Positions 47,060 to 56,919 of a DNA stretch of 64,000 nucleotides are shown here, one piece after another. Source of the DNA: Thalassia testudinum (taxonomy: Eukaryota; Streptophyta; Magnoliopsida; Alismatales; Hydrocharitaceae); the NCBI GenBank assembly GCA_037157565.1, contig JAZHRO010000013.1, positions 37,452,501-37,516,500 on the forward strand, in the 5' to 3' direction. Below the pieces are notes generated by a model. That model did no database searches, was not told where the DNA came from, and saw only the letters and a list, made by a program, of their open reading frames with translations. The position numbers and the translations under genes were made by a program. Numbering within the stretch: the stretch's first letter is position 1; every line of letters starts with the position of its first letter.

Positions 47060-47079
47060 TTCTGGAAACTTTTCCAGAA
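47060..47079 (+). repeat. Hairpin in P copy 5
   Basis: The 9-bp arms TTCTGGAAA and TTTCCAGAA with a 2-nt loop lie at the start of the second palindrome cluster (47081-47425), ~527 bp from the element start. Confidence 0.75.
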
Positions 47080-48086
47080 TCAGACGTCTGGGATGATAGC
47101 TAGACGACGGGCACGACGTCTGGAAGACTGTCCAGACGTCTGAAAGGTGAGTTATTTCCGTCTTCTTCCTTTTCTTCGACTGACCGTACTGAGAGAGAGA
47201 GATGGGTACGCGCAGGTTCGGTGATTCGCCATCCAGCGCGAATCAGACGTCTGGCTCCAGTGCCAGACGGCGGGAACGACTTCCAGACGTCCTGGGTGAC
47301 CATCGGACGTCTGGGAACTAGGCCAGACGCCCCCGCAGGCTTCTGGACGTCTGAGAGCCCACGCAGAGCGAGGTAATTCCCTGATCCACTTTTTAAGACG
47401 TCTGGAAGAAGTTCCAGACGTCTGATTTTACACTGTTTCGTCGTTCTCGACCCGTTTCGGGCCCGTTCGGGCTCCATTTTCCGCATTTCGAGTTGCGTTC
47501 TTTTCAGAATTACATCATCTATCTGTCTACAGTAGCTGTATACTGTTTTGAGAAGTTCCTTGTGTTTGATCCTTGTGATAGGACCCCGTTCCGTTGTAGT
47601 CTTGGGGGTCGCGGAGGCACGCGGGATTCTCGACCACGCCCCCATTACTCCCGTTGTACCTGGTAGAGTGGCTTTAAGTATAATCTGTTAAATTATGAAA
47701 CCATAAATAGAACCTAGGACATTGCATGAATCCTAGGAATGAGAAATAGATTGAATGGTAGATTCCTAGGGTGATGCATGAATCCTAGGGCTGGAAAACT
47801 AGATTGTATGATAGATCCTAGGATATGGCATGAATCCTAGGATGGGAAAACTAGTGGAATGTATGAATACTGCAGTCTTGGAAAATGTGGAAAGGAAATA
47901 CTAGCTGCCTGTGAATTGAATTAACAACTGCCTGTTATGAATAAATAAACGTGATTGAGAATATGAATTGTAAGAACGTGAAACTGGAAAGTGAAACCTG
48001 GATGTTCTAAGTTAAAAGAGCTGGAACCCTACGGGGAATTAGGAGTAGAACTCCTGGAAAGTGAATGGAATAGAATTGGGGAAGTG

Positions 48087-48310
48087 AGCTGGCCCTTGAG
48101 TACGGAGTACCAAGGAGAGCGACTGTCCCCCCTGTTTAGTGTAGAGCGAAGCCAGCCGCCCCAGGGACCCGGGGTTAGGACTGGCCACTCTGTACCGACT
48201 TGCTGGCCCTCGTGTACGTAGTACCGAGGAGAGCTACTAGTGTAGGGAGGTACTAGCTACCCCACGGGCCCCGGGGTTCTACTAGCCTCCCACACCGACT
48301 TGTTAGGCCC
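48087..48310 (+). repeat. Internal tandem duplication in P copy 5
   Basis: Two ~110-bp units each begin CTGGCCCT and contain GTACCRAGGAGAGC, TAGTGTAG and CACCGACTTG-like words. The same pair is present in the other P copies, so the duplication predates their spread. Confidence 0.75.
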
Positions 48311-50785
48311 GCTGGGGCAAACCAGAGTAGTCAGGCGAGGGTGCGCGAACTGTGGAGGGGCAAGGCCCCTGTTTGGTTACTGTGGAGGGGTTGGACCCCT
48401 GTTACTGAGAGGGCTCTACCCTGTACTGGTTTCGTGCTGTGTTTTGGGCGCACCCGTTAACGGAAACGAATGACCGCGTGCCAGTGCGGGTTAGCTACCC
48501 GTGCGTTTACCGCGCTGCCGTAGTCACCGTTACGTCTGTCAGTGACCTTGGGGTGGTTGACTGAGAGTAGGATCACCACGGGGGACTCTCCCGGCCAGGA
48601 GAGCACCACGTGCTAGTTCTACTGTTCGGAAAAGACTGCAATCAAGATCGTTCCCACGAGGAACATTCGAGATCAAGTGATGGATCTGAGAAATAGATAA
48701 ATTGTGAAACAATAGAAAGACGTAAATAAAGGAAGAAAGAAAATTTAAAACAGCTACTGTACACTTTACTGTTTCTTTAGTTTAGCTGCCACTCTACTCA
48801 GCGTTTTGCTGACGTGTTACACTCGTTACCTTTCAGGACCAGGTGTTGAGCAGCCAGGGTCAGCGGTTGCAGAGGACGCTGGGCCGAGTAGGGTCTAGTA
48901 GAGTTACCACTGTTCTCTTGTACCTCTTTTTGTTCCGTTATAGTTAGTGGTTCTTGTTCCGCTGTACTTTTCCTTACCTGCAGTTCATATTATGTTATGA
49001 ATGTTGTTCTACTGTTGTTGTGGTACATACTGTAGTAGTTTCTTTCCTTATTGCTGTATTTTCCTGCTGTTAGGTATATTCATGTTGAATGTGGTTTATT
49101 TTACTGCTCTTTGGTTACTTCCTCGTTGGACGACTAGGTCTTGGGATTAGTCGAGTCGATCCGGTTCTCGTGTCTCGTAGGGACTTGGGAATTGGGTCGT
49201 TACAGTGCATAAGCATCATTGAGCTTGATTTTGATGATAATAAAACATAAATATGTTATCTTGATTAGAGCATTAGCATTTTAAGTTAAGAAGCATGCAC
49301 CAAAGATACTCAAGGGAGTACCTAAGAAGAAATTAATCAGATTAAGAACCTCAGCTTGAAGACTCAAGCTTGAAGGAGATGAAAACAAAGCCTAAGCTAC
49401 AATGACATCAAGGAAGAACCTAGTAGAAGAAGCTTTAGAATTTAATCTGTCATGATAGTTGTAATCTCTTTGTATTTTATTTTTGTAGACATATTATTAA
49501 AGAGCCTTGAAATTAATGCATCTAATTCCCTAGCCATTAGAACACTTAGGTATCCCAATTCAACCCTTAAAACATGTCAAGATAACCACTTAAACTAATA
49601 ATCAACTGACCAACTTTGATAATTAGCTATCCAATTCCTTTATAGTCAGCCAACCAATTGCTTAGTCAGCTATCCAACTTCTTGGGAAGGTGCCGATCGA
49701 GTGTCATCCAAATTGTTGAATGTTTCTTATTTAGCACTAAAAAAGCCTTGGAAATGACAAGTATTAATTACTCCAATCAAGTCACCTAATCACCCTCGAA
49801 ACCTTCACTAGGGTGTCAACCATTGGTCAACTAATCCTTAAGAAGCTAGTCACCTGATACTGTAAAGCTGGCGCTTAATAGCCAAGACTAGAAAGACTAT
49901 ACTCAAAGGCCTTTAGTGGCTAGTCAGTCAGTGGTCGACTTGCCACTACAGTATTGGATGATCGACCACTGATTAGGCACCAACCAATCAGTGAACACCA
50001 TGTTTGACCCATTTGACACTATACTAGTCAGTTGACCAACACTAAATTTTGGACAACCAGCTCTTCAGTAGTACACCAATCATTCATCGACCGCCTATTA
50101 TTGACTGTTGAGCCTATCTTTTGAACATATTTTTGCTTGAACCCCTTGCTACCATTAATTGTCCAAACGACTATTACAAGTCTCTAAACTACTCTAAAGT
50201 GTTTCTAAGCTATCTATAAATACCTTAGGACACTCACATATACACATTATTCTCAAGCTAGAATACTTCCTACTTACATCTAAGCTGAAATTGTGCTCAA
50301 GCCTTGTGATTCAACTTAAGCGTACTCTACTACTCTCTGCTTCCACACTTTCTCAACATTTATTGGAAGTAGTTTAATTCCTATACAAGTTAACAGATAT
50401 GAAATTCATACTTGGGCTTTATAGGATTAATTTTATATCTTTTTGTTTCTTGTAATGGTATTCGGGTCATGGATTCTCATCTTTCTTGGATACGAAATAC
50501 GCTTTGATAGGGATCAAAGAGGGGTTGTATTTGAGGTTGTGCCACCCTTGAATTAAATTGATACGTTAGTGGATTTGAATACTTAACGATAAGAGAAATT
50601 TTAAATAAGGGAGGACTTAGGTGATGATTTTTAACTTTGGTGTTTCCACCTAAAAAGTGATTATCTATTGTGGTGAATGCTCTTTCTGGATTGATTTTAT
50701 TTGCTTATATATTTTTATTTCACACTATTCACCCCCCTCTGGTATAATCTAACTAATTAGGCACGCTGAACCAAAGACAACCGAT

Positions 50786-51374
50786 CATCCATGATAATTA
50801 TACAAGAGGGGGGTTGAATTGTATAATTTAAATATTCAATATAAATTATGGCAACCATAAAAAATCAATCCACAAATAACACCAAGATTTATAGAGGAAA
50901 CCCAAATCAAGAAAAATTATTACCTAGTTGATTCCCAACTAGGATTTTCCTCTTGCTCTCAAAGCAAGAAAATCCATTAACCTTCACTACTTAAATTGAG
51001 GGTAGTGAGCCTCTATCACATAAAACCCTTCTTGTACAACCCACAAGAAGGCCTTTTGTTCTTCACTCACCAGATGAAAGGGAAGGCAACAATCCTAGCA
51101 CCCAAATACAATGAGCAAAAGATAGCAAAAAATGATACAAGTCATACTGAGCCAATGTGCAAGTGTTTTAATCAAATGTAATAGGACTTAGAAATATTCT
51201 TTTCACTTCCTTTTGAAAATAAATATATCTTGCTGCAAAGGAAATAGAATTTTATACAATTGATATGCATGTTGAACAAACTTTGAGAAATATATTCTCT
51301 TGAAACTTCTTTTTAATAGAAAACAAATTTTATGCAAAGCAAGCTGATGAGCGAGGAAATCATTGCAAAAAGTT
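50786..51374 (-). mobile_element. Probable Copia LTR fragment
   Basis: The + strand reads ACAAGAGGGGGGTTGAATTG near 50802, the reversed form of the Copia LTR end motif seen at 50730. Leader-like DNA with short inverted words (CCTTCTTGTG) follows. It ends where a Q LTR begins. No coding region was seen. Confidence 0.4.
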
Positions 51375-52260
51375 TCAGTTTTGAAAACTCAAGTCGTTGT
51401 AAAATTTGCAAGAAAATCCACTACCAAATAAATTTAACCGAAACTCTGGTGAGTCTTGGGTCGAACATAGGGAGGCTAATGTTCAATTAAAAACTGCATT
51501 TGGAATTATTGTTATAAAGCAGAATAACTGGTTGAAATTAATCTGTGTAAGCTAAACTATTTAAAGAATAAACAATAAAAGAAAGAAAAAATAGAAAAAG
51601 GATGGACAAATATTACATTTAAATATTCTAGAGTCAATTACAACTACTTAAAGAAAACAAAATTACACTAGAAAGCAGTAAAAAGATAAGAGTGAGAAAA
51701 TCCTCCTTGACGGCTGCCTGGAAGATGAGCTGCATTGACGGAGCACTCGAAAGAGGGTGGTGAGATGCTGGACGAGGGAGAATGGGGCAGGAGGAAGGAG
51801 GACGAAGTAGGGAGACGTTGCAGTGGGATCCGCTTCTTGAATGGTGGTGAGAAGGCAACCATGGGATGCTCCACAAAGGGGGTGAGAAGATGGGCAAAAT
51901 TTTGATTTTTTACTATAGAGGAGCATCTCGGGTTTGTGATTAGCTTCTTAGAGCTTTGGAGAGGGTGAGAGAAGAAGAAAAGGGATGTTAAAATATGTGG
52001 GGCGTAGGGTACTATTTATAGTTGTCGACATGGAGGCAAAAAGAGGCATTTTACATCTTGAAAATTAAATATAAGTCTTTAGTGACAAACGCATACGTCA
52101 CTAAAGCTAAACATTGGGGAAGATGCACGGAGAGAGGAGTGTCTGATCTTGAACGCATGACGCGGATCACGCATTGCTTCACGCATGTGTTACCAAGTGA
52201 TCCGCTCCTCACGCGGATCACCCTGCTTCACTTTCGTCATTAATTCAAGAGTCATCATTG
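51375..52260 (-). mobile_element. Q-family LTR copy (truncated)
   Basis: It contains the reversed Q landmarks: AAGTCGTTGTA, GGGTCGAACATAGGGAGG near 51461, CACTAGAAAGCAGT at 51666, GGATGCTCCACAAAGG at 51863, TTTATAG at 52015 and TTTAGTGACAAACG near 52077. The promoter-distal half of the family is missing. Confidence 0.65.
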
Positions 52261-53699
52261 ATTTCTTGGTTAATAAAACTCCTTTAATCATGAGTAGCCA
52301 TTTGGCAATTTAGGAGTCTCTAAGTTTAGACACCTAAACTCTTTATTTAGTCATCTTAGTAGATCAAGCAGATAGATTCTAATGACACACCCTTCTTCGT
52401 TGTGCCCTTGTCCAATTTGGTAGCCTAATCCAATATTTTAAGAAGTCAAAAATATCACAAACATATTCTTTTCTTTTCGTACTTCAAAACATCTCAAGGA
52501 GGTCTTTTCATTTCTTTGTGAATGTTTAAGTCGTAAAACCTTAGTTATTACAACTCAATTCACAAGGGATTTGGTTTTTCGTTTCATCTTAAGGCTTTGA
52601 ACCAATTAAACCTTCCCCATAACGTCTTTAGTCTCCTATATAAAGATGTATTTCTATTATTAGAGAGTTGATCAATGTTTGTGCTTGCGATTTGAGGAGG
52701 TTAAAGTCCTTTTCTTTTTCCTTCTTAACTTAAGATATTTCGTTGCACCGAAAGAAAAATTAAAAAGAAACTTCGGATTGAGATAGTGCCCTTCCACATT
52801 AGGGGGACAAAGTTGTGGGGGGTTCAACCGGAGGGAAAGGGAGGTGTGTGGGGGGGGGGGGGGGGGGGGGGGTGAGTTTGGTGGTGGGGAGGAGGATGTG
52901 GGGGTGGGGTTGGATGAGAGGTGAAGTAGTATGTTGGGGTAGACCACGGGGAGGGGTGAAGATGAGCACTATGCAGGACTCAACGGAGGGTGATTGGAAG
53001 GGCGGGGGTGGGAGGTCGGTTGTTTGATGGATTGGTGGAAATGTCTACCAGTAAAGTGCAAAGGGAAAGAGGATGTCTCGGTTGGCATGAGGGGTCCAAA
53101 TCCTAAACATAAACAAGGAAGATTAAACGGGAATGTTAGATGAAGTGATGCAATGTTGTCCCGTTGCAAAAAATACTCCAAAAAAAAGTAAATATGAAAT
53201 ATGATTCAAAAAATGGGAATTAAAACTTCAACCAAATCTCTACAATGAACAAGCATGCCATGATACACCCTAACCCCCAAAATGACGTCATCAACATTAT
53301 ATTTATAATGACAATGAACAATAAATAATCCATGAGCTTCTACCTTTGAAAGTGATGAACATTAACGACTCCACAAATCGAATAAAAATTGCCTATGAAA
53401 AAAACCAATGCAAATAGATGGTACAACAACTACATGGAAAAACACAACTTCGATTAGAGAGAGGAGGGAACTTGGAACCTAACAAATCTATGCTCGACCA
53501 AGCAGAGACACCAACGTCATGACGGATATCGTCGAGGGAGATGACCTACGAGCTTTGAGATGGGTCATGGATTATTTCATGGTGGAGAGAGCAATTTCGC
53601 TTTTCACGATGTGACACGACAAATGAAAAGGGAAACACCAGTGGAAAGGCGATAAGTGCAATCATAGGAAGTGAAAAGTTAATAGAAAATCTTATTTTT
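52261..53699. other. Intergenic stretch upstream of CPSF160
   Basis: No gene was recognised. It includes a G-rich block at 52805-53010 and AT-rich DNA near 53160-53460. Frames seen here are low-complexity or short. Confidence 0.5.
52850..52872 (+). repeat. Poly-G tract of 23 bases in a G-rich block
   Basis: The run is flanked by further G runs of 4-6 bases up to about 53010, so the + strand could form G-quadruplexes. It lies ~1.3 kb upstream of the CPSF160 start codon. Long homopolymers are also prone to assembly error. Confidence 0.9.
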
Positions 53700-54177
53700 A
53701 CTTTTACATAAAATTATTTTAAATAGACATTAGAACCTAAATTTCGATCCAACTTTTTTCCGATTCATTGGGTGCCAAAGACGAAATCCACTCTCCTATC
53801 CCGCGTATCAAAGCTTCCATCCTCATTCTGCCAAACGACCCCAATGGCCCACGCCAAGGTCATTTATTCTGCCCAACGATCCCAATTGTCGATTACAAGG
53901 TCATTTTTGTCAAACAAAGAGCCACCTTGCCCTAAGGAGACTGGAACCCCATTCTGTCCGCAAGAACCTCCCGTCCTCCCGCCAATACCTCCTATCCTCC
54001 GCTCTGGGGTTTTAACTCCTCCACCCAAAGCCCCGTTGGAACCCTCACCGGCCACCACACCCCCACTTCTCCCCTCCCGTCCTCCACCGCTCTCTCTCCC
54101 CTTCCCTTTCCCTTCAAACCCTAGCGGATCCGCGCGCAAAACCCCCTGCCACCCCCTCCTTCCACCCGGGGGCGAAG
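53700..54177 (+). promoter_or_regulatory. Putative CPSF160 promoter and 5' UTR
   Basis: AT-rich DNA (53700-53760) changes to a C/T-rich tract (53990-54130) just before the start codon, a common pattern for plant housekeeping 5' UTRs. No strong TATA box stands out, and the transcription start cannot be placed. Confidence 0.45.
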
Positions 54178-54503
54178 ATGAGCTACGCGGCGTTCAAGAT
54201 GATGCACTGCCCGACGGGGATCGAGTACTGCGCCTCGGGCTTCATCACCCACTCCGCCGCCGAGCTCGCCGTCCGGGTCCCTCTCCTCCACCCGGACGAC
54301 CTCGAGTCCGATTGGCCCGTGGCGCGCCGCATCGGCCCCGTGCCCAACCTCGTCGTCACCGCCGGGAATGTGCTCGAGATCTACCTCGTCAGGGTCCAGG
54401 AGGACGACGGCCGGCAGCCCCGCGCCCCCTCCGAGGCCCCCCGTGGGGGCGGCGTCATGGAGGGCATCTCCGGTGCGCGCCTCGAGCTCGTCTGCCACTA
54501 CAG
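54178..54503 (+). CDS. CPSF160: CPSF160 (CPSF1 homologue), first coding exon only
   Basis: The exon encodes 108 codons plus two bases. It opens MSYAAFKMMHCPTGIEYCAS and continues with GFITHS, IGPVPNLVVTAGNVLEIYLV, a variable Asp/Gln/Pro-rich insert, and GVMEGISGARLELVCHYR. These blocks match the N-terminus of plant CPSF160, where the first blade of the first beta-propeller begins. CPSF160 is the nuclear scaffold that holds CPSF30 and the WDR33/FY subunit and helps recognise the AAUAAA signal for pre-mRNA cleavage and polyadenylation. The exon stops in phase 2 at CACTACAG followed by GTGTTC, splitting the Arg codon of CHYR as expected. The start ATG has a purine at -3. The full protein is about 1,400 residues, so all later exons lie outside the window or are unrecognised. 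The exon is far richer in GC than its surroundings. Confidence 0.93.
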
Positions 54504-54833
54504 GTGTTCTCTCCGCATGTCACAGATTTCGTTTTAGGATTCTCTTGTTTTACGTAATTACGTTGCGAAACACGAATTGCGGAGTGCCGGTTGTATGGGA
54601 TGCAAGCGGTACCTCGGGATTGCGGAAATGAAATAGAAATCCGAAGTCTAGGAGGATAGGTATAGAAACCAATGGAAAACCAATCGAACTTTTATCGGAT
54701 TTGGATTGTGGCTGTAATTTGAATCCTATCCAGGGGAAGAGATGGAATTAGTAATTCAGTAGAACCGCAAGACTTCCTCTCGAAAGAGCCTTTTGATATA
54801 GAGAATTTGAGGATTTGCATTGACAATGGCAAA
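54457..54833 (+). repeat. Junction repeat, founding unit (overlaps exon 1)
   Basis: The unit spans the last 47 bp of exon 1, the splice donor and ~330 bp of intron. Landmarks in order: ATGGAGGGCATCTCCGGTG, CTGCCACTACAG, GGATTCTCTTGTTTTACGTA, GTATGGGATGCAAG, GGATTTGGATTGTGGCTGTA, CTATCCAGGGGAAGAGAT and GAGCCTTTTGAT. Confidence 0.85.
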
Positions 54834-55106
54834 ATGGAAGGGATCTCCGGTGTGTATGGCGTGAAACGAGTTGTGGAGTTCTGGATGAATTGGATGCAAG
54901 CAAAACCTCATAATTGCGAAAGGGATCTAGATGCTTGAGCTCCATGAAGATAGCTGTAGAAACATGATCAAATTTGTTGCTGATTTGGATTATGCCTGTA
55001 ACTTGAATCCTGTTCAGTGGAAGATATCAAATGAGTAGGAAATGCAAGATTTCCTCGAAGGAGCCTTTTGATTTTCAGATTGAGAATTTGGACTGATGGC
55101 AGCATC
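54834..55106 (+). repeat. Junction repeat, unit 2 (internally deleted)
   Basis: It starts ATGGAAGGGATCTCCGGTG, nearly identical to exon 1, then lacks the part corresponding to the donor and the first intron bases. It rejoins at GAGTTCTGGATGAATTGGAT and continues through GATTTGGATTATGCCTGTAA and GAGCCTTTTGATT. Confidence 0.85.
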
Positions 55107-55465
55107 ATGGAAGGGTCTCTACTGCTGTGTCTTGGAACTGTCTGCCACCATAGCTGATCTCTGCAGATCATGGAATTCAGATTAGGATGCTCTTGTTTTT
55201 GGTAATTTATGTTATATAAGAGGAATTGTGGAATGCTGGTTGTACACTTGTATTAAATGCGAGTCGAACCTGTTATTGTAAAAAGGGAAATAGAAATTCA
55301 AACTCCATGAAGATAGCTGTAGAAGTAGAAACCAATCGAACTTATATGTGATCTGGTTTGTGGCTCTAACTTGAATCTTGTTCAGAGGAAGAGAACAAGT
55401 GAGTAGAAATGCAATATTTCTTCAAAGGAGCCTTTTGATTTCTAGAATTTGTGGATTTGTACTGA
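55107..55465 (+). repeat. Junction repeat, unit 3
   Basis: It starts ATGGAAGGGTCTCTACTGC and contains CTGTCTGCCACCATAG, the exon end counterpart, followed by CTGATC where the real donor has GTGTTC. It continues through GGATGCTCTTG and GAGCCTTTTGATTTC. Confidence 0.88.
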
Positions 55466-55759
55466 TGGGGAATCTAAAAAGGGTGCCTTTTGATTTTCAG
55501 AGAAAGAGATTAAACTTGTGTTGATGCACATAAATGGTGGAATCTCAAAAAAGTGGAAGAGAGTTTCAAGAAGAAGATGTTTTAATGATGGACTTGGGAA
55601 TTTTATGGACGTGCTACTGACTTGTGAGAGACCATGGCAACTTCAATTAAAAGGGTGGCTAAGGAGATGTTAGGCATCCCTAAAGAAGGAGCATTGGCGT
55701 AAAGGAGGCTTGTTGGTTGAATGAAGAAATGTAAGGGAAACTTTTCTGCAGTCCAAAAA

Positions 55760-56560
55760 TTGAAATTAACATGAAGTTCAAGTGTGTAGTTGCAAATTTT
55801 CCATTTGTTTTATTGTATTTTTATTCATTGTAATTTCAACCAAGGGTTGTCTTGGTTAAGGGTTGCAACCCCAAGAGTCATGCCTTTTAGGTTTTGTAGC
55901 CTAAGCTCTTTATAAAGTAGGGAGGGTTGTATGAAAATGGATAGCTGGAATTGGAATAAATTTGGAATTTTATTCTTTCCCCTCGCCTTTACCTTCTTTT
56001 CTCTCTCTCTCACCTTCTGTGACAACCATACCTCCCTCTTTCTTTCCCTCGCCTTTTGACTTTTTCCTTCACCCCTCACCTTTTCCCTTTCTCTCCACCT
56101 CAACTCCACCAAAAGCAACACCACCACCACCACCACCACCACCACCACCACCATCGGACTCCATTGACCCATCTTCCTTTCCTTTCATCCCCCCCACCCT
56201 CTCTACTCAACCACCACACCACCATCTCCATCTGCCCACTCACCCCACCACTGAGCCAAGCCAACCATCGCTGCCCACTGGGCTTCACCATAGAGTGAGC
56301 CCTCTGCTGCAGTGCTTCCATCAGAGCTTCTGCCTTGATCACCACACTGCTTCACTGTCGGTCACCACCTTCACCTGGCAGCTCCCTCGCGTCAGCCCCG
56401 ATCGCTCTGCCTAGTGTGCCCACTTCAACCCAACTGTGTAGGGGCATCACTATGTCCCCATTTAACGCTGCCACCTGCTACTACTCCGATCGATGTAGTT
56501 GATCATGTGGCGATCCATGAGTCGAAACTATTTATTCCTAAAACTGGGTTGTGTCAAACT
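55760..56560 (+). mobile_element. Probable solo LTR inserted in the RTE LINE
   Basis: The segment separates two adjoining RTE coding pieces. It has an LTR-like layout: AT-rich start, CTCTTTATAAAGTAGGGAGG promoter-like box at 55908-55927, a CT-rich leader from 55975, a CAC microsatellite and a coding-poor tail. Ends and target duplication were not resolved. Confidence 0.5.
56118..56153. repeat. (CAC)n microsatellite
   Basis: About 12 CAC units. Poly-His and poly-Trp reading frames over it are artefacts of the repeat. Confidence 0.95.
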
Positions 56561-56919
56561 TAGAGTTAAAAGGCTGTTCTTCAAATCCTTACATCTGGAC
56601 AAGATTGATGAAAACTTCGTAGTTTACGAAAGAGCCAATAAAGGAGCGACTAAGGCAGTTCATGAAGCAAAAGAAGAATCTTGAGAGCATATTTACAAGA
56701 AACGTGGTTTTAAAGAAGGTAAGAGAGATATATTCAAGCTCGCTAACTCTTCAAAAAAAAAAAACTTTAATTAGATAAAGTAAGGGTGGGGAAAATGAAG
56801 GATTCTACACATGGAAGGTTTATTAAGGATGAAGAAAGAAGGGCGCTTATACCTAGTGTGAATATAGAGACTTATCATCAAAGATTGATCAGTACTTCTG
56901 TTTCTTAAATCTTCTGGAG

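Larger units (their letters stand above)
46531..49204 (+). mobile_element. P-family LTR-like element, copy 5 (best preserved)
   Basis: It starts TGTTATGAGCC and ends GGGTCGTTACA with a perfect GTGCA duplication (46526-46530 and 49205-49209). The length is 2674 bp. It interrupts the Copia LTR ten bases after its start. The palindromes and GC-rich block are the least decayed of the five copies, so it is probably the youngest. It has no retroviral protein domain; the long open frames over the GC-rich block are by-products of base composition. Confidence 0.92.
46521..50752 (+). mobile_element. Copia (Sirevirus-like) solo LTR carrying P copy 5
   Basis: TGTTGGTGCA at 46521 continues after the P insertion as GTGCATAAGCATCATTGAGC at 49205, which reads like the start of a Sirevirus LTR. 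The far end near 50730 has CTATTCACCCCCCTCT, the hallmark of Copia LTR ends. CTAAT occurs immediately before (46516-46520) and at 50753-50757, a candidate target duplication. Without the P copy it is ~1.56 kb. It has no internal coding region, hence a solo LTR. The exact 3' base is uncertain because the expected CA is not seen. Confidence 0.7.

Noticed and set aside
46513..47103. 196-codon open frame over the P copy 5 GC-rich block
   Set aside because: It lies across the element boundary, is Arg/Ala/Ser-rich, is not conserved in the other P copies and overlaps equally long frames on the other strand. It reflects base composition.
46551..47430. Regularly repeated CAGACGTCTG suggesting a CRISPR-like array
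   Set aside because: The motif is a 10-bp palindrome with irregular spacing and no unique spacers of fixed length. The host is a plant and no cas-like genes are present.
47100..47645. 181-codon - strand frame, and the similar 181-codon frame at 5152-5697
   Set aside because: Both run antisense through P-family LTR sequence, share no frame with each other and contain no known domain.
53843..54177. Upstream ATGs before the CPSF160 start as the true start codon
   Set aside because: The family N-terminus matches from the ATG at 54178, and upstream peptide would be unlike any CPSF160. They could still be small upstream ORFs.
53772..54557. 261-codon frame overlapping the CPSF160 exon
   Set aside because: It is out of frame with the clear CPSF160 peptide, starts at a non-ATG codon and is Pro/Arg-rich, as expected for a shadow of a GC-rich exon.
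56056..56345. Poly-His and poly-Trp frames
   Set aside because: They are translations of the CAC microsatellite.
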